Positions 53,416 through 55,224 of a DNA stretch of 55,224 nucleotides are shown here, one piece after another. The position numbers and the translations under genes are program-made. Position 1 is the stretch's first letter. Each line of letters opens with the position of its first letter. This DNA is from Hydrogenispora sp. GTDB lineage: Bacteria > Bacillota > UBA4882 > UBA10575. Under the pieces are notes generated by a model. That model saw only the letters and a program-made list of their open reading frames with translations. It searched no databases and was not told where the DNA came from. Location of the stretch: the NCBI GenBank assembly GCA_012837705.1, contig DUQQ01000096.1:1-55224 (forward strand). Direction: 5' to 3'.

Positions 53416-54297
53416 ATTAATTTTCACAAAATAACACAAACAGATATTGAGGAATATTCTGCTTTTATAAAGGATTTCTACCTAGAAGTCTCCGATCTGG
53501 CCCCACCCTCTTTATACCTTTGGCGGGACTCGTTTCAGGTCAGAATCGACCAGACTGCGGACTACGTTATCCTCCTCTGCACCTACCGGGGCGCGACCTA
53601 CTGTCTAGCACCGCTCTTTAAACCCGGGGTCGACCCAGCCCCCGTCTTGCAGCGGATCCGCGCCTATTTCCACCGGCAGAACCAACCGGCAGTTTTCCGT
53701 GCGGTCCCCCGGGAGATGCTGTCCCTGTTTCCCACCAACCAGTACCGGATTATCCCCGACCGCACATACTGGGATTACCTTTACCGGACAAATGACCTGA
53801 TTGAACTGCGCGGACGGAAATACCAGCAAAAACGGAACCACATCAACCGTTTTCAGCAGTTTTATCCCTACGCTTACCACTCCTTAACCCCGGAACATTT
53901 CGAGGCCTGCCTGCGCCTCTTCGAACACTGGGCGGCCGATAAAGCCGGGCAACCGGAGGTGGAAGAGGAGCGTCTCGCCCTCAAAGAAGCATTTAGCCAT
54001 TTTTCCCTCCTCAACCTCAAAGGCGGGGTCTTGGAGGTCTACGGGGAGATCCAGGCCTTTGCCATCGGCAGCCGCCTGAATAAGGACACTGCCATCGTCC
54101 ATTTCGAAAAGGCCAACGCCGAATTTTCCGGGATCTATGCGGTCATCAATCAACTGTTCGTTGCCCAGGAATGGGCTGATACAAAGTATATCAACCGGGA
54201 AGATGATATGGGGTTACCCGGTCTACGCCAAGCCAAAAAACGTTACCATCCGTTCCGAATGGTCGAAAAATTCACCGTGGTTGAGGTGGGCGCATGA
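53416..54297 (+). CDS. DUF2156 domain protein (lysyltransferase/peptidyltransferase-like), ATT start
   Basis: A 293-residue cytoplasmic protein matching the DUF2156 family (related to the C-terminal domain of phosphatidylglycerol lysyltransferase): YRTNDLIELRGRKYQQKRNHINRF, YGEIQAFAIGSRLNKDTAIVHFEKAN, GIYAVINQLF and INREDDMGLPGLRQAKKRYHP. The start is ATT 53416: it gives the family's usual 'xFHKIT' opening and a GGGGGG site 7 bases upstream. No ATG, GTG or TTG lies upstream in frame before a stop at 53392, and TTG 53647 has no ribosome site and would remove the first 77 residues. The downstream acetyltransferase overlaps by 4 bases. Confidence 0.85.
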   Translation: MNFHKITQTDIEEYSAFIKDFYLEVSDLAPPSLYLWRDSFQVRIDQTADYVILLCTYRGATYCLAPLFKPGVDPAPVLQRIRAYFHRQNQPAVFRAVPREMLSLFPTNQYRIIPDRTYWDYLYRTNDLIELRGRKYQQKRNHINRFQQFYPYAYHSLTPEHFEACLRLFEHWAADKAGQPEVEEERLALKEAFSHFSLLNLKGGVLEVYGEIQAFAIGSRLNKDTAIVHFEKANAEFSGIYAVINQLFVAQEWADTKYINREDDMGLPGLRQAKKRYHPFRMVEKFTVVEVGA

Positions 54298-55224
54298 TGG
54301 AGATCAGACCTTTAACCCCACACGACATGGGACAAGCCCGCGCCCTCTGGGAGGAATGTTTTGAGGACCTTCCGGCCTTTTTGGACTGGTATTTCCAAAC
54401 CCGCTTTCGGCCCGCCGACGGGCTGGGGATTTTCCAGGACGGGCAGTTGGTCTGCGATCTCCATCTGTCCCCCCGCCGGATTAAAATTCGCCAGCAAAGT
54501 TATCCTTCGGCTTACTTAATTGCGCTGGCCACCGCCCCCGCCCACCGCCGGTTAGGGCTGGCCAAAAAACTACTGACCTATGCCCTCCGCCACCTGGTGG
54601 CTAAGGGGATCTTTTTCACCTTTTTGCTCCCCTTTAACACCGAATTTTACACCCGGTTAGGCTGGGGAGAATGGGCCGACCACCACCTTTATTATCTGCC
54701 GCCGACCTGTGACCGGACGGTTGAAACGGCCCCCACCCCCACGAGCGGCTCTCCGTGGCGGTTTCACCAAGTCGAACCGGAACAGAAACTTCTGGCTCCA
54801 CTCTACGAACATTCCTTCGCGCACATCGACGGGGGTTTAGAACGCTCCGCTGAGGATTGGACATGCCTCCTCTTGGACCATACTTTATACGGAGGCAAAG
54901 CTTGGTTGGCCACCGACCCAGTAGGCACTCCCCAGGGTTACGCCTTGGTCCTGCCACCATCTGAGGGCCGACCAATCTTGCGGGAGCTGATCACCCTGGA
55001 ACCAACCATAAAAAGACCTTTTCTTGACTATCTCGCCGCCACCCTTGCTGGCGTCTCCTGGTCCACCACCGCCGAAATCGCAAGTGCGAGCGTAGATATT
55101 AACCACACCCAACAGCTTTGTCCGAAAAACGGTGCCACAGAACTGACCCCGTACATCCCGCCGGGTACACAACCGGCCTTCCTCGGGCGGATCACGAGTG
55201 TGGTACCGATGTTAGAAGCCCGCG
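54294..55224 (+). CDS. Eis-like GNAT acetyltransferase (3' end outside the window)
   Basis: About 310 residues are visible and open to the window end. The first GNAT domain has ALATAPAHRRLGLAKKLLTYALRHL (acetyl-CoA loop) and FLLPFNTEFYTRLGWGEW. The second half continues with GLERSAEDWTCLL, a trait of Eis-type two-domain acetyltransferases. The start ATG 54294 overlaps the DUF2156 stop by 4 bases (ATGA), so the two genes are coupled. Family members acetylate amino groups of varied substrates; the target cannot be told. Confidence 0.85.
   Translation, partial: MMEIRPLTPHDMGQARALWEECFEDLPAFLDWYFQTRFRPADGLGIFQDGQLVCDLHLSPRRIKIRQQSYPSAYLIALATAPAHRRLGLAKKLLTYALRHLVAKGIFFTFLLPFNTEFYTRLGWGEWADHHLYYLPPTCDRTVETAPTPTSGSPWRFHQVEPEQKLLAPLYEHSFAHIDGGLERSAEDWTCLLLDHTLYGGKAWLATDPVGTPQGYALVLPPSEGRPILRELITLEPTIKRPFLDYLAATLAGVSWSTTAEIASASVDINHTQQLCPKNGATELTPYIPPGTQPAFLGRITSVVPMLEAR

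Noticed and set aside
53647-54297. TTG 53647 as the start of the DUF2156 gene
   Set aside because: It has no ribosome site and removes 77 residues that look like a normal part of the protein.

Overview
The window looks like a chromosomal segment of a spore-forming Firmicute with an outer membrane. The Firmicute signals are strong AGGAGG-type ribosome binding sites, frequent TTG starts, sigma-A promoters, a CIRCE/HrcA site on groESL, and sporulation or germination genes (a lone spoVAE and an amidase fused to a GerMN domain). The two-membrane signals are a lipoprotein-sorting (LolA-like) cassette with its own ABC transporter and a predicted outer-membrane barrel, a MacA-MacB-TolC type efflux operon, and a sugar-binding protein with a signal peptide but no lipobox. 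I infer a diderm Clostridia/Limnochordia-type lineage (Hydrogenispora-like); this is not proven from the sequence. No phage, transposon or CRISPR array is visible.

Layout. 1-3.2 kb: end of a glutamate-synthase-like FMN protein, a small conserved protein, a DUF362 ferredoxin protein and an unknown beta-rich protein. 3.3-8.4 kb (minus): envelope operon TPR protein / ABC ATPase / LolC-E-type permease / LolA-like protein / barrel. 8.56-8.80 kb: no gene, but a dense set of hairpins and an internal repeat that may be a structured RNA. 8.8-10.6 kb: LiaRS/NarL-type two-component pair. 10.9-24.2 kb: secreted esterase, gap, AMP-forming acyl-CoA ligase with an XRE-cupin regulator, recQ, PHP phosphoesterase, type II pantothenate kinase with an OPT transporter, dnaX-ybaB-recR, nitroreductase. 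24.4-30.6 kb: ribose-type sugar ABC system with two ATPase genes and a DeoR regulator. 30.8-36.3 kb: MacAB-TolC efflux operon. 36.6-39.2 kb: FMN reductase, tRNA-Leu(CAG), and a cation/proton antiporter with a PII-like partner. 39.7-41.8 kb: groES-groEL. 41.8-46.8 kb: DUF2284 protein, amidase-GerMN, GNAT protein, and a Ku plus DNA ligase end-joining pair. 46.9-49.8 kb: iscS-iscU-mnmA sulfur-transfer operon. 49.8-55.2 kb: lytic transglycosylase, class A PBP, a 42-residue zinc-ribbon protein, spoVAE, a DUF2156 protein, and an Eis-like acetyltransferase cut by the window end.

Most noteworthy: the RNA-like region at 8.56-8.80 kb; two genes (recQ and the DUF2156 gene) whose best-supported start codon is ATT behind a strong Shine-Dalgarno; a possible RNA switch that could hide the ribosome site of the DUF2156 gene; an Rrf2/IscR-like operator on iscS; and the combination of outer-membrane machinery with sporulation genes.
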